Source: Dendrophyllia cribrosa
Taxonomy: Eukaryota; Cnidaria; Anthozoa; Scleractinia; Dendrophylliidae
Length of the DNA: 64,000 nucleotides
Assembly (NCBI GenBank): GCA_024195265.1
Contig: JAJLRJ010000002.1
Coordinates: forward strand, 52,444,043-52,508,042
Reading direction: 5' to 3'
The notes below the pieces were generated by a model, which saw nothing but the letters and a program-made list of their open reading frames with translations, had not been told where the DNA came from and did no database searches. Positions 1 through 12,617 of the stretch are shown one piece after another. Each line of letters starts with the position of its first letter. Within the stretch, counting starts at the first letter, position 1. The translations under genes and the position numbers were made by a program.

Positions 1-65
1 TTATACCATAATGCAGGTGTCCATATAATTTTGCAGTGTTTTTATTTTTTTGCAGTGGAATTTAC

Positions 66-285
66 CAGCATAATAATCTTAAACAGCGCCTTTTGTCCTT
101 ATTAACCGTAAAGAGTGATACTTTGTAGTTATTAATCGTGAAACAATGTCAGTTACGGTTAATAATCTTAAAATTCCAGATTAATAACTATGTTTGGCAG
201 ACGTTTACAGTTAATAATCGTGTAATGCGCGAATATTAATTGTGTCTGACAGACATTTACAGTTATTAATCGTGAGTTGCCCATT
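66..285. repeat. Subterminal repeat array, left end of palindrome
   Basis: At least six copies of a 12-14 base AT-rich motif (core TTATTAATCGTG or its complement) are spaced roughly every 25-45 bases. The mirror array is at about 7015-7235 and isolated copies occur near 1125-1165 and 6135-6175. Arrays like this are typical transposase-binding sites in cut-and-paste transposons; that role is inferred here. Confidence 0.6.
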
Positions 286-2940
286 TCCACGGACAAGATA
301 ACTCGAAAGCAAATTTAACTTGACCATCCGCCATTACAAAAAAGAAAACTAACGTAAAGTCTACTTTCCACAGGGCTTGTTATACCGTAAATATTTCACA
401 ACCGAATTCTTCAGGGGTCAAAATTTCTATTGAGCTTGACTTCTATTCGATTTAATTTGTTCGCGAACGATATTTTCCTAGTCTTCCTTTTCGATAAAGA
501 ACAACGCGAGCGTCGCCATTAAACATAGAAGCGCGAGCGTGTGAAGCATTTATACATGTAAAATTAAAACACGTCTATTTAAGTCTTGTTATTGGAAGAA
601 AACAAAGCGAGAGATCTCTTAATCGATTTCCGAAACTGAAATTCATTTGACCCGGAGAAATAGAAAATTGCTTTTGACAAGAATTGTTTTCAATTGAACG
701 TATCGTGAAATCAACAACACGGCGAAATACTTTCAGTGGGAAGATTCGCTCGCAGTCAAAATTGGCGGTGTTAACTTAAAAGATGATTTTGAAAAGTCTA
801 ACTTATTGGAAAGGCTTTCATTCTTTAGCAGTGGAGAGCTGATAACAAGGTTTCTCCTCCACAATCGTTCACAAACTGACAATAAGTGACAGAAACTAAA
901 CAACATGCTTACAACATTTAGTTCAACTAGCGTCAAAAAATATTTTGGAACTCCAAAGGAAAATCGGCTGAAAATCCGCCTGTACGGGATATGAATTTTA
1001 AATGATTATTTTGGTTTAAAACTCAAAATGCATCTAATGATAACCAAATCCTTTTAGTTGATTCATTTTCATTCACGATCGAAACACTTTGTACTTATTT
1101 AAAATCGTAAAGACTGATAGTTCGCAGTTATTAATCGTGAAGTGCGTCACTTGCGATTAATAACTATGGAAAACATTTGAAGGCGCTTGAAAAGAAAGGG
1201 CTTTCTTCGAAAGCGAGTTTAGCGGGACGTATTCATTCAATGCACTTCTGGACTTCGGAATAAAACTCCAACTTACAAAAAATATTTTTATGAAAAAGTG
1301 AGTTACAAGCGAATTTCAGATAAACTTAAGCTTACTCATTCACGGCGCACAAGTTGAAATATTCGAACACCATAAAATTGTACATCGTCGAATTCCGCGG
1401 AATGTGCATCATCACAGGGAAAAAACACATCACAGCCAGGAAAGCAGTTAACTGTTTTGCGAAACAAAACTTAACATGAGCGGTATAATTTGTTGTTATG
1501 ATATAACTTCCTTATAAGGTTTATAAATATTTCGAGCGAAAAATTGAAACCTGAGAACACCGCCGTTCGATTATGCAAATTTGATAAGATCGCTCCGGCA
1601 AAATATTCGCGGCTTGAATATTTGCGGAGTTTTCGCATCGTCTTCGCAAAAATACTCTTTCAGTTGAGAAATAAAATAATATATCGTTTTCTAAAGGACT
1701 TTCCATTAAGAAAAAGATCTGTTTTAGTTTCAAGTGTTTTGCACGAAGAGATTTGATGGTCTTTGATGCAAACTGTCTGGAAAAACATCGGGTGTCACGC
1801 AACAGGCGAGGAATTTTTCTTTCAGGCTCTGGTGAAACTTCAGTAAAAAGAATGCTTATCAGGTTAAGATTAAACCTCTAAAATAGCGAAGCTATGTCTT
1901 AAGCGTACAGTTCCTTTTAAATGAAAGATAGTTTTCAACCTGTTTTAAAATTTCTTACTAGTCCGCAGTGGATGTGCTGTGCATGCAGGATATGCCGCAT
2001 TGTGTTATCTGTTTTTTAGCGTTTCTTTCAGCATATAAGCGAGGATTTTGTGTGTTAAAGACCCATCCAGCTAGCCACACAACCTGAAAAAACGATATTA
2101 AATGGTCCACATTGCTCGTTTTCCCTTACAAAATCACTGCTACAAGAAATCCGGGTTTTAGCGGCAAATTGATATTTCTACGCGGGAAAAATAGGATAGC
2201 TCAAAGCGTGACTAAAATTAAAAAAAGCGGTAAACAAAAAGCGACAGACATTGTAATCTGTTTAATTACGAAAAAAAAAACCACAACCGATCAAGTACAA
2301 CAAACTCAGATGAAGTATTAACCTGGGGAAAAACAATGGCTCACCTTTGGCGTTCACAAGTGTGGCAGAGTAGAAACAACGGCCATGCATGCGGCTCTCA
2401 AAATTCGTTTGTGAAGTCTTGTCCTTTAAATTTGTTCTTTTCTGTCAGCAGTGATTTATACAGCTATCGATGTTTTGATTTCAGTGATTTGCGCTTGGTA
2501 AATTGTCACTTCTCCCACCCTGCACAGTGGTGAACATTTCAGCACTCATTCAGTTCTTGCAAAGAAATCCGATGCATTATTTTCAACCAATATGTATTTG
2601 AAGCTCAATAGTGTTTTCATTTCAAGTTCCACCAACAGTCCAACAGAGCAGCCCAGCATAAGGATATTTTTTTTCTCGCAGTCTTATGTAAACTTACTCT
2701 ACAAAAAGCTTCAACTAAGCTTATAGCACGTGTTCAGTCATTGGCGGATTTCCATCCAAAAATTTGGAAACCCACTTAATCAGAAGTGGTTTTAACCGTG
2801 GTAAAAATTCCTTGATCCGAGAAATGAGTCCAACTTGACTCTTTTTTTACTGTTAAAGCAGTGTACGATAAATGGAAATGATTTTCGGTAAGCGCCTCGT
2901 TTGATTCTCAGGCGGTCAATTTTCCTGGAGCCGGTCAATT

Positions 2941-3065
2941 GCGTCAAAGTGCGTCTATAGCAACCAATTGCAGAGCTTGCTGTCAAATTGTGTCCAATCA
3001 CAGAGCTGGCTGTCAAAATGTCTCCAATGGCATAACTGGCTGTCAAATTTGTGTCAAGTTGTAGC
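2941..3065. repeat. Short tandem repeat in left arm
   Basis: About three units of roughly 31 bases, each containing TGTCAAATTG and CCAATCACAGAGCT-like segments. The mirror copy lies at about 4220-4345 in the other arm. Confidence 0.5.
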
Positions 3066-6000
3066 CAAGAAGCATCAAGTAAGATGCCGAATCGTTCTTC
3101 CCATCACGAGGGAGGTCCTTTTAAACGTCAAATTGTCATTGACTAAATTCTTTTTTCAACTGAACTGTAAAGAAACTCGTCGACGACGCTGAATTTAACG
3201 AAACGATTTAAAAGAAAGACCTTTCGCTCGCGAGCATGTTTTCGCCTTTAAAATATTCCGCGCAGAATTTTTTCCTTTCAACTCACCTGAATTCACCTGA
3301 TGCGCAAGAGCGAAAATTTCATATTCAGTAAAATATAATGGAATTTCTTATTGTTAATTTGAGCGCACAATAACTGATTTTTTCTGACAACATAATCTCG
3401 CAGACAAAGTGATTCGGGTTTTCTTTTCATGATCAACCACGCCGTGGCATGTTCGATCCCCGGAGGGGGGGGGGGGGGTACTCCCTATAATGGGCTATAC
3501 GGGGATGCTCCGCCCGATTACGCTGGTTGTATATGAAAAGGTAGGGATTTCACGAAGTGTAGGAAAGGGTAGGGAAAACACCGGTTAAAGTATAAAAAAG
3601 GGTAGGGAAAACTGCCATTTAAGTATTATAAAAAGCGCCATTCATACTTAAATGGCAGTTTTCCCTACCCTTTTCACTTCGTGAAATCCCCACCCTTTCA
3701 TATACTTCAACTCGTGAAATCCCTACCCTTTCATATACAGCCAGCCTAAAAAAGGTACCCCTTTCGGGCGGAGCATCCCCGTATAGCCCATTATAGGGAG
3801 TACCCCCCCCCTCCCCCCCCCCCCCCTTCGGGGATCGAACATGCCACGGCGTGGTTGATCATGAAAAGAAAACCCGAATCACTTTGTCTGCGAGATTATG
3901 TTGTCAGAAAAAAATCTTTTATTGTGCGCTCAAATTAACAATAAGAAATTCCATTATATTTTACTGAAAATGAAATTTTCGCTCTTGCGCATCAGGTGAA
4001 TTCAGGTGAGTTGAAAGGAAAAAATTCTGCGCGGAATATTTTAAAGGCGAAAACATGCTCGCGAGCGAAAGGTCTTTCTTTTAAATCGTTTCGTTGAATT
4101 CAGCGTCGTCGACGAGTTGCTTTACAGTTCAGTTGAAAAAAGAATTTAGTCAATGACAATTTGACGTTTAAAAGGACCTCCCTCGTGATGGGAAGAACGA
4201 TTCGGCATCTTACTTGATGCTTCTTGGCTACAACTTGACACAAATTTGACAGCCAGTTCATGCGATTGGAGACATTTTGACAGCCAGCTCTGTGATTGGA
4301 CACAATTTGACAGCAAGCTCTGCAATTGGTTGCTATAGACGCACTTTGACGCAATTGACCGGCTCCAGGAAAATTGACCGCCTGAGAATCAAACGAGGCG
4401 CTTACCGAAAATCATTTCTATTTATCGTACACTGCTTTAACAGTAAAAAAAGAGTCAAGTTGGACTCATTTCTCGGATCAAGGAATTTTTACCACGGTTA
4501 AAACCACTTCTGATTAAGTGGGTTTCCAAATTTTTGGATGGAAATCCGCCAATGACTGAACACGTGCTATAAGCTTAGTTGAAGCTTTTTGTAGAGTAAG
4601 TTTACATAAGACTGCGAGAAAAAAAATATCCTTATGCTGGGCTGCTCTGTTGGACTGTTGGTGGAACTTGAAATGAAAACACTATTGAGCTTCAAATACA
4701 TATTGGTTGAAAATAATGCATCGGATTTCTTTGCAAGAACTGAATGAGTGCTGAAATGTTCACCACTGTGCAGGGTGGGAGAAGTGACAATTTACCAAGC
4801 GCAAATCACTGAAATCAAAACATCGATAGCTGTATAAATCACTGCTGACAGAAAAGAACAAATTTAAAGGACAAGACTTCACAAACGAATTTTGAGAGCC
4901 GCATGCATGGCCGTTGTTTCTATTCTGCCACACTTGTGAACGCCAAAGGTGAGCCATTGTTTTTCCCCAGGTTAATACTTCATCTGAGTTTGTTGTACTT
5001 GATCGGTTGTGGTTTTTTTTTTCGTAATTAAACAGATTACAATGTCTGTCGCTTTTTGTTTACCGCTTTTTTTAATTTTAGTCACGCTTTGAGCTATCCT
5101 ATTTTTCCCGCGTAGAAATATCAATTTGCCGCTAAAACCCGGATTTCTTGTAGCAGTGATTTTGTAAGGGAAAACGAGCAATGTGGACCATTTAATATCG
5201 TTTTTTTAGGTTGTGTGGCTAGCTGGATGGGTCTTTAACACACAAAATCCTCGCTTATATGCTGAAAGAAACGCCAAAAAACAGATAACACAATGCGGCA
5301 TATCCTGCATGCACAGCACATCCACTGCGGACTAGTGAGAAATTTTAAAACAGGTTGAAAACTATCTTTCATTTAAAAGGAACTGTACGCTTAAGACATA
5401 GCTTCGCTATTTTAGAGGTTTAATCTCAACCTGATAAGCATTCTTTTTACTGAAGTTTCACCAGAGCCTGAAAGAAAAATTCCTCGCCTGTTGCGTGACA
5501 CCCGATGTTTTTCCAGACAGTTTGCATCAAAGACCATCAAATCTCTTCGTGCAAAACACTTTAAACTAAAACAGATCTTTTTCTTAATGAAAAGTCCTTT
5601 AGAAAACGATATATTATTTTATTTCTCAACTGAAAGAGTATTTTTGCGAAGACGATGCGAAAACTCCGCAAATATTCAAGCCGCGAATATTTTGCCGGAG
5701 CGATCTTATCAAATTTGCATAATCGAACGGCGGTGTTCTCAGATTTCAATTTTTCGCTCGAAATACACGTATTTGTAAACCTTATAAGCAAGTTATATCA
5801 TAACAACAAATTATACCGCTCATGTTAAGTTTTGTTTCGCAAAACATTTAACTGCTTTCCTGACTGTGATGTGTTTTTTTCCCTGTGATGATGCATATTC
5901 CGCGAAATTCGACGATGTACAATTTTATGGTGTTCGAAGATTTCAACTTGTGTGTCGTGAATGAGTAAGCTTAAGTTTATCTGAAATTCGCTTGTAACTC

Positions 6001-7344
6001 ACTTTTTCATAAAAATATTTTTTCGTAAGTTGGAGTTTTATTCCGAAGTCCGGAAGTGCATTGAATGAATACGTCCCGCTTCCTCGCTTTCGAAGAAAGC
6101 CCTTTCTTTTCAAGCGCCTTCAAATGTTTTCCATTGTTATTAATCGCAAGTGACGCACTTCACGATTAATAACTGCGAACTATCAGTCTTTACGATTTTA
6201 AAATAAGTACAAAGTGTTTCGATCGTGAATGAAAATGAATCAACTAAAAGGATTCGGTTATCATTAGATGCATTTTGAGTTTTAAACCAAAATAATCATT
6301 TAAAATTCATATCCCGTACAGGCGGATTTTCAGCCGATTTTCCTTTGGAGTTCCAAAATATTTTTTGACGCTAGTTGAACTAAATGTTGTAAGCATGTTG
6401 TTTAGTTTCTGTCACTTATTGTCAGTTTGTGAACGATTGTGGAGGAGAAACCTTGTTATCAGCTCTCCACTGCTAAAAAATGAAAGCCTTTCCAATAAGT
6501 TAGACTTTTCAAAATCATCTTTTAAGTTAACACCGCCAATTGACTGCGAGCGAATCTTCCCACTAAAAGTATTTCGCCGTGTTGTTGATTTCACGATACG
6601 TTCAATTGAAAACAATTCTTGTCAAAAGCAATTTTCTATTTCTCCGGGTCAAATGAATTTTAGTTTCGGAAATCGATTAAGAGATCTCTCGCTTTGTTTT
6701 CTTCCAATAACAAGACTTAAATAGACGTGTTTTAATTTTACATGTATAAATGCTTCACACGCTCGCGCTTCTATGTTTAATGGCGACGCTCGCGTTGTTC
6801 TTTATCGAAAAGGAAGACTAGGAAAATATCGTTCGCGAACAAATTAAATCGAATAGAAGTCAAGCTCAATAGAAATTTTGACCCCTGAAGAATTCGGTTG
6901 TGAAATATTTACGGTATAACAAGCCCTGTGGAAAGTAGACTTTACGTTAGTTTTCTTTTTTGTAATGGCGGATGGTCAAGTTAAATTTGCTTTCGAGTTA
7001 TCTTGTCCGTGAAAATGGGCAACTCACGATTAATAACTGTAAATGTCTGTCAGACACAATTAATATTCGCGCATTACACGATTATTAACTGTAAACGTCT
7101 GCCAAACATAGTTATTAATCTGGAATTTTAAGATTATTAACTGTAACTGACATTGTTTCACGATTAATAACTACAAAGTATCACTCTTTACGGTTAATAA
7201 GGACAAAAGGCGCTGTTTAAGATTATTATGCTGGTAAATTCCACTGCAAAAAAATAAAAACACTGCAAAATTATATGGACACCTGTTAAATTTTATTTAA
7301 TTTACTTTTCTTTGGCGATTTTTGTTGCGCTTTTGGGCTGGCTG

Positions 7345-7536
7345 TGGCTGAAGTGGAAAATCATCAAACAATGCAAACCTTACAACAACATTACCAAGAA
7401 ATGTAATTTATGTCTTTTTGAAAAATTCATAATCATCTGTAAAAAGGATCTCTGCAGTCTGAACAAACGAAATGAGTTAGCAAGTTCATGCCCCCACAGA
7501 AACAGATACCTCCTCAAGAACTTTATAATAAAGTAA
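7345..7536 (+). pseudogene. Penelope-like element fragment, C-terminal tail of GIY-YIG ORF
   Basis: The + strand reads as the last 60-65 residues of a PLE protein: a CNLC motif, then LNKRNELASSC, then a stop. The same block ([15 protein letters not shown]) ends the PLE endonuclease at 46660-47087, so the match is visible inside this window. The reverse transcriptase and the GIY-YIG core are missing; the palindrome starts just upstream. The piece is a 5-prime-truncated insertion or the remnant left by the palindromic element. It cannot encode a working protein. Confidence 0.65.
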
Positions 7537-7662
7537 CACAATCTCCCAAATTATAAATAGCACTCACATTATAAAATTACGCATGCTTTTATATCTCATA
7601 GCAACCGTATCCCCGCTTTTATAGCCAGTTATTGTAATTTAACGGTCAATCGTTGATATTAC

Positions 7663-7697
7663 CTGATGAGTGTGGTCATCTTTTGGCCATACGAAAC
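7663..7697 (+). ncRNA. Candidate hammerhead ribozyme core in PLE tail
   Basis: CTGATGA at 7663-7669 is followed by a GTGTGG/CCATAC stem and then GAAAC at 7693-7697, the conserved core of a hammerhead ribozyme. A GTC lies about 17 bases upstream at the expected cleavage position, but stem I is not perfect. PLEs are known to carry hammerheads near their repeats, and this one follows a PLE tail. Confidence 0.6.
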
Positions 7698-7812
7698 AGA
7701 GCTGTAATAATAAAACGACTAATTACCTCTGAAGTCTTAAACCAGTTTATTTTAATTGTCAATGCTCCTCTAAGAGTTGAGCGTTCTCTGAAATACATTC
7801 AAATCAAGTTTA

Positions 7813-7817
<5 letters not shown>

Positions 7818-7851
<34 letters not shown>

Positions 7852-8002
7852 CACACTGATTTTCAAAAACGTAGCTATTTGAGAAATATATATCTTATAT
7901 ATATATACCTTTTGTATTCCCATCAAATAGGTGACGTTTTTGATGGGAATACAAAAAGTATATATAGTGTGTATAATATATATATATATATTTTTTTTTT
8001 GC
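7818..8002. repeat. TA microsatellites around a 50-bp hairpin
   Basis: Two (TA)n tracts (about 7818-7849 and 7975-7992) flank an inverted repeat centred near 7935 whose arms contain TTTTGTATTCCCATCAA and its complement. Confidence 0.8.
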
Positions 8003-8183
8003 GTCCACTACACACCCGAACAAACACACAAGGCTAAGAGGCGTGGGGCGTTGGTCAGCCAGGCCCACGATATAGGGAAGATATGGAAAGTGACAATAGT
8101 TTAATAATAATGACCAGTACATTTTGTGCAATTTGCAAGCGGAAAAATCTTGATTTTTTCTCATGCTTGGACATCCGATTAGC

Positions 8184-8203
8184 CCCCCCCCCCCCCCCCC
8201 CCC
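8184..8203. repeat. Homopolymer C tract
   Basis: A run of about 20 C residues. Its length is likely unreliable in any assembly. Confidence 0.9.
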
Positions 8204-8257
8204 CGAAGAGATGCTTTTGTGTTTTTCAGGGACAAATTCACGGGAGGGGACTGGTAT

Positions 8258-8527
8258 CTACAATTAGCTGCAAAAGTAGTTGAGACACTTTCATTTACAA
8301 GTGCTTTTTTGGAAGAAGTGCACCATTGCTACCTTTCCTTACCCCTCCCCCCTCATCAATGTTGTTTTGTGACCGGCGCCATGTCCAAAACTTTGGCTAA
8401 CGACATTGAACGGGGGAGGGGGGGTTGTGAGGGAAATATATTGTTCTTTTGTTTTTCGAGGCATCATTTCTTATAAAAGTGAGTGTTTTTTGTGAGAGTG
8501 TCTCAACAATTTTGCAGCTAATTGTAG
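8258..8527. mobile_element. MITE with 35-bp terminal inverted repeats
   Basis: The ends CTACAATTAGCTGCAAAA and TTTTGCAGCTAATTGTAG are complementary and pairing extends about 35 bases (to TGAGACAC/GTGTCTCA). The 270-bp interior has no coding capacity. It fits a non-autonomous DNA transposon; the superfamily is unknown. Confidence 0.7.
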
Positions 8528-9328
8528 CTACTTTGGCCTTGCTGCCGATCGGAGAAGGATGATTTCGCTGCGCTTATTAATACGCAGCGCATAGAAGGAA
8601 CTTTACGCTTTTCAACGGCCTGAGAATTGACCGATTTTTATCACATAGCAAGTGAAATGAAGCCTGGCAGAGTTTTGACGGCAAATTAATCAAGGGTCTG
8701 TTTATGAACGCTGTCGATCCGCGTCGATCTCTACACAATTCATCGGTCTCTGTCATGCGGCAAGTGATATAATGGTTGGCTGCGATTTTTTTTCTGTTTG
8801 GATCCAGCAATTCTTCCCCGTAACATATGGCCGCATGTTTTTGCTCGCTGTTGTTGCTGTTTTCAGGTATTAAAAATTCGCTGTGGCTAAATGCCCGGCA
8901 GCCGGGCACGGTCTCAAATAGACTAAATGCCCGGCAGTCAGAAATTTTCACAAACTTTTCTCTGAAAGGCTCTTTCAAACCTTTTGAGAGTATTCCATGT
9001 TCGTTTAGAAATGTCAAGCGCTTCCAAACATTATTTTGCTTTTCCAGTTGACGAAATATCCAAGCTTGGGCATTGTTACGGAACATTTTACACGTTTTGC
9101 CGCTCCAAGCGCTTGAAAGGAAACTTAAAGGCAGGACTTCAAGGCAGGAAATGTAGCGCTTTCTAACTTGGGGGAAAATAACTGAAATAACTCAGCAACT
9201 CGCTTGGCTTGCGGGAAAGGAACTTGTCACGAGTTCCAAAGTTCCTCGGAAAAACACACCCTATGAGTTTATTGGACGGCTTCAAAAACATTTCTCTGAA
9301 AGCATGTCCCTAAGGAGCACAGACATTA
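8528..9328. other. No gene recognised
   Basis: A 169-codon open frame on - (8577-9086) exists but has no recognisable domain and uneven composition. It includes a duplicated short motif (AAATGCCCGGCAG at about 8889 and 8924). I treat it as chance ORF in repeat DNA. Confidence 0.5.
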
Positions 9329-9492
9329 ATAGACAATATTCGTATTCTCGGTATTGAACTGTTACTAGCTTGCAATGGAGGCTAATGTAAAGGAATATCA
9401 TTCAAAATATTTGCATGTGAATAGATTCCCCCACATGAGCCTCGACTGCAAGCTAGTTCCAGTTCAGTACCGAGAATACGAATATTGTCTAT
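9329..9492. mobile_element. 164-bp MITE-like inverted repeat
   Basis: The arms begin ATAGACAATATTCGTATTCTC and close with its complement; pairing continues for about 45 bases with few mismatches. The sequence is non-coding, and the flanks are compatible with a TA target. Confidence 0.7.
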
Positions 9493-9592
9493 TGTGCTAT
9501 GGCTTATCAGTACTCTTATAAAGCCAATACATATGATGCACTATCATTGGTTGGGTCAGGGGCTCATGAATTATTAATTAATTTTTGAACAA

Positions 9593-9757
9593 CAAAATGG
9601 TGGGCAATTCATTATTCTTTTGTATGCATGTCGATATTAGCCCTCTTTGCCTCATTTTCACATGAAAATCCTGTTGTATTTTTGCACATGCTGACGAGGC
9701 AACAAGGTCTAATTAACATACATATAAAAGAATAATAAATTGGCCACCATTTTGGAA
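9593..9757. mobile_element. 165-bp MITE-like inverted repeat
   Basis: The terminal arms carry CAAAATGGTGG...CATTATTCTTTT and the complementary AAAAGAATAATAAATTGG...CCATTTTG. Nothing is coded inside. Confidence 0.6.
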
Positions 9758-10276
9758 TAAGGTGTATAAAGTGTTTTTAAAATTAAATATTTTTATGTCC
9801 ATTGACTGTGAAAAACATTCTTATTTCCAAATATAATATGTAATGGTAATTGGACTGAGCGCAGGAGTTCAATATTCTGGGAGTAATTGAGCTCGATTAA
9901 CAAAATTAGAGATTAAAAAGTTTGTGAGAATATTTTTCTTCTTAAAAGATCGGGATATTTTTAATCAGTTTTGCAAATACTAAGGAAACAGCAAAAATCA
10001 ACCCATTTAGGTGCACCTGTTTGGTGCACACACAGAGCAGGTGTCCAATTACAAAAATAATTATTTGTCATTTACAAGAAAAGCGGTTTCAAAAATTCAA
10101 TATTTGCATCACACTTCAAAAGTATCTTGTATATAATATCATTTTACTATACAGTAATATATCAATATATAATATATCATTGTGTTCCATTCATGTTCAC
10201 AGATCCCCATCACTTAAATCCAGAGTACCTGCTTAGGGATCTTACACTATATACTGTAAATAACAAATATTAAGTG
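9758..10276. other. AT-rich spacer, no gene seen
   Basis: Only short AT-rich stretches and a small GTGCAC...GTGCAC inverted repeat near 10010-10030. It may contain the 3-prime untranslated part of the adjacent HARBI1-like gene. Confidence 0.5.
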
Positions 10277-11182
10277 TCAAATAAAGTACTGTTGCAGAGA
10301 TGGTGGATCAACAGCAAAAAAGGTGGATGTAGTTGAACCATAAATGCAGGTATGGGCATTTCTTAGCAGAGCACAGACAAGATACATTTTGCCAATAGCA
10401 CTAAGCCCCACCTTCAAGTCTTTCCTAAAATCAAGAAAGGAAAAATAGTTGAGAATATCGCCGAAAACCCACTCAACAGCAACTCGTACCCTGCTCATGG
10501 ACTGATTGAACGCTTCCTGCATTGGTGTAAGATTTGCACCCTTGAATGGGCCTTGTAGGTGCACTCGTAAGGGATAGGCCGGGTCTCCATAAACACAAAG
10601 TGGTTGTCCAGCAGTGTCGTGGCTGTCTGTTTGGAGAAGATTAAGGAGCCAAGAAGATGCCAACATCCCACTGTCATGTCTGCGACCTTCCACTGGCCCA
10701 TACATGTTTGCTATCGAACCGTGCCACAACACTTTGAAATTTGATCGTGTACTCTTTTATGGCCATTGTACAGAACTCGTTGATTGTTTCCTGACCTGCA
10801 AACCGGTCGTACTGTTCCGTCGATAAACCCCCAACAGTTTTCGAGAGCTGCTCCTTTCTGGCTTACTGCTAATGCATATCTCTCGAGATTTTCCGGAGAA
10901 AGCCAAGGTTGATCGAATGATGGCAAAAGGTGATTGAATCGATCATAAATCGTGTCCATCGTCTGGTTTATGACCATACTTATTTGGGGAACCGCTCTTC
11001 CGAATCTCATCGATAAATCCACGTAGCGGCAAGGGTACAAAAATCGCTTCAAAAGGATGCAGATGGCTTCGATGTCGTGAACAAAGAAACGATTAGGGCA
11101 TAAACTTTCTCAGGAAGGTCTAAAACCTCAAGGAGGCTGTAGATGTCATTTTTGCAAAAGCGAAACTCGCTCAAACACTCAT
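10277..11182 (-). pseudogene. HARBI1-like DDE transposase/nuclease, C-terminal part (interrupted)
   Basis: Read on -, this is the catalytic part of a Harbinger/HARBI1-type DDE endonuclease. WGFIDGT carries the first Asp, YGDPAYPL the second and VAVEWVFGD the Glu. It also has the typical NGHKR and GPVEGRRHDSGML motifs. The frame shifts near 10715-10735 (between the NGHKR block and GPVEGRRHDSG) and again near 11045-11060. The N-terminal part is at 17565-17732, separated by a BEL/Pao retrotransposon that inserted inside the coding sequence. Family members are either transposases of Harbinger elements or domesticated nucleases; with two frameshifts plus a 6.4-kb insertion this copy is dead. No Myb-like partner gene or Harbinger terminal repeats were identified. 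Confidence 0.8.
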
Positions 11183-11650
11183 TGGTCCGGGGAAAAATGG
11201 TTCTTGAATAATTGACTGGACACGGAATCGTATAATCTTTAGGCTTTTAGTTTTATTCGATCTGTAAGAGACAATACATAATTATTGAGAATTCTAACAG
11301 CGAGCGATTCATGAAAATTGCATGCGAGGAATATAAAATTACAATACTCAAAATCCAACCGGTTACGAAACTTTACTCACTTCTGTGGCGTTATCCAGTC
11401 AAAATATTCCAGCAAACGTGGAAACAGGTCAGCAAACCGGGTCAGCAAAACAGGACAAAACTACAGGTTAACGAGGTAAATAAAACCGATTGCTCTCTTA
11501 GCGTGTGTACATAGAAAAAACGTGTCATTTGAACTCAAAGGTCAATTTTTCTTAGCGGTTACGCTATTGACTGCCAATCACGCAGTTAATCACTAAATCA
11601 AATGTCAATCAACGAATAAATAAAAGGAAACATTAATGGTCAATGAAACA
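11183..11650 (-). repeat. 3-prime LTR of BEL/Pao element
   Basis: 468 bp; as read on + it starts TGGTCCGGGG and ends AATGAAACA. It matches the LTR at 17097-17564 except for four substitutions (about 99 percent identity by direct comparison). Confidence 0.95.
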
Positions 11651-11697
11651 TTCTCCGCCCCGATAAGGGCGTAGTCCTTATCTCTAACATTGTCCTT

Positions 11698-12606
11698 TCA
11701 GTCATCACCTTCCGCAGGGTGTATGACGGCTATCTTGGTTATGGGTCGGCTATACTCTCCCGTCGACGTCTTGACCTTGACATTTCGCACTCGATCGTCG
11801 GGTCCTGGGTACACTTCCACGACTCTTCCAATGGACCATTTACCTCGGACAGCGTTGGCATCTGCTACTACTACGATATCGTCTGGTCTCACGTTCCGCC
11901 GTTCCACCTGCCATTGCTTCCTAGGTACGAGTGATGGGAACACATCCCTGCTCCAACGCTTCCAATACGAATCAATAATCTTCTGGACGAACTCCACTCT
12001 ATGGCGTGGATTCTTCGTTTCCTTGAATGGTCCTTGGGGAACTTCTGACGATGCACGTCCTAGAAGTATGTCATTTGGGCATATGTAACTGCCGTCGTCA
12101 GGGTCGTTTGGGATTCTACCGATTGGTCGCTGGTTTACCAGATTAGCCACTTCCAGTAGAACTGTATACAGCTCAAATGGTGTTAGTACTTGACTGCCAA
12201 CAGCTTTCTTCAGGGCCCTCTTGCAGGTCTTAACTAGTGCCTCTGCACAACCATTTTGATGCGGAGCGGCTGGTGTAATAAATTTCCACTGCATCCCCTT
12301 TTCTCCACAGAACTCTTGAACTTCTTCCTCGTTTATGCCGTTTACCATCTGACGCAGCTCTTTCTCAGCACCGACAAACTGTGAACCATTGTCACTCATT
12401 ATGACTGCAGGTCGACCTCGTATGGCTAAGAATCTTCGCAGGACTTGAAGAAATGCCATTGTCGAACAGTCTACTGCCATCTCCAAATCAACAGCTCTTG
12501 TGTTCAGGCATGTAAACAAGACTCCGTAATGCTTGGCGGTTTTGTTTCTCGAGATCTTGACGTTATAAGGTCCGAAATAATCGCATGCGGTAATGTGGAA
12601 TGGTGG
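11698..12606 (-). pseudogene. BEL/Pao integrase domain
   Basis: The - strand frame encodes an rve-type integrase. ACDYFGPY holds the first Asp, MSDNGSQF the second, and HQNGCAEAL the Glu. A C-terminal region rich in basic residues ends just before the purine tract of the 3-prime LTR. It would insert the cDNA into chromatin. Its frame is not joined to the RT/RNase H frame upstream: the shift lies around 12606-12630. The catalytic triad is preserved, but as part of a broken polyprotein this copy is probably inactive. Confidence 0.8.
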
Positions 12607-12617
12607 GGTAAACGGTG

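Larger units (their letters stand above)
14..7285. mobile_element. Giant foldback-type palindromic element
   Basis: The whole interval is an inverted repeat: the left arm runs from CAGGTGTCCATATAA at 14 to about 3626 and the right arm from 3644 to 7285, with a 17-base loop at 3627-3643. The arms differ by scattered substitutions and small indels, so they are not one read copied twice without change. Flanking bases do not pair, which gives sharp ends. Many copies of a motif like TTATTAATCGTGA lie in both orientations near each end. Only short ORFs (119 codons or fewer) occur, and none resembles a transposase. I infer a non-autonomous DNA transposon of foldback type. No target duplication could be established, because only 13 bases of left flank are visible. 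An assembly fold-back artefact is the main alternative. Confidence 0.8.

Noticed and set aside
6365..6724. 119-codon ORF and its partners in both arms of the palindrome
   Set aside because: They mirror each other only because the arms are complementary; no recognisable motif, and one arm has an earlier stop.
8577..9086. 169-codon ORF on - strand
   Set aside because: No domain, odd composition, embedded between MITEs with an internal repeated motif; most likely chance ORF in repeat DNA.
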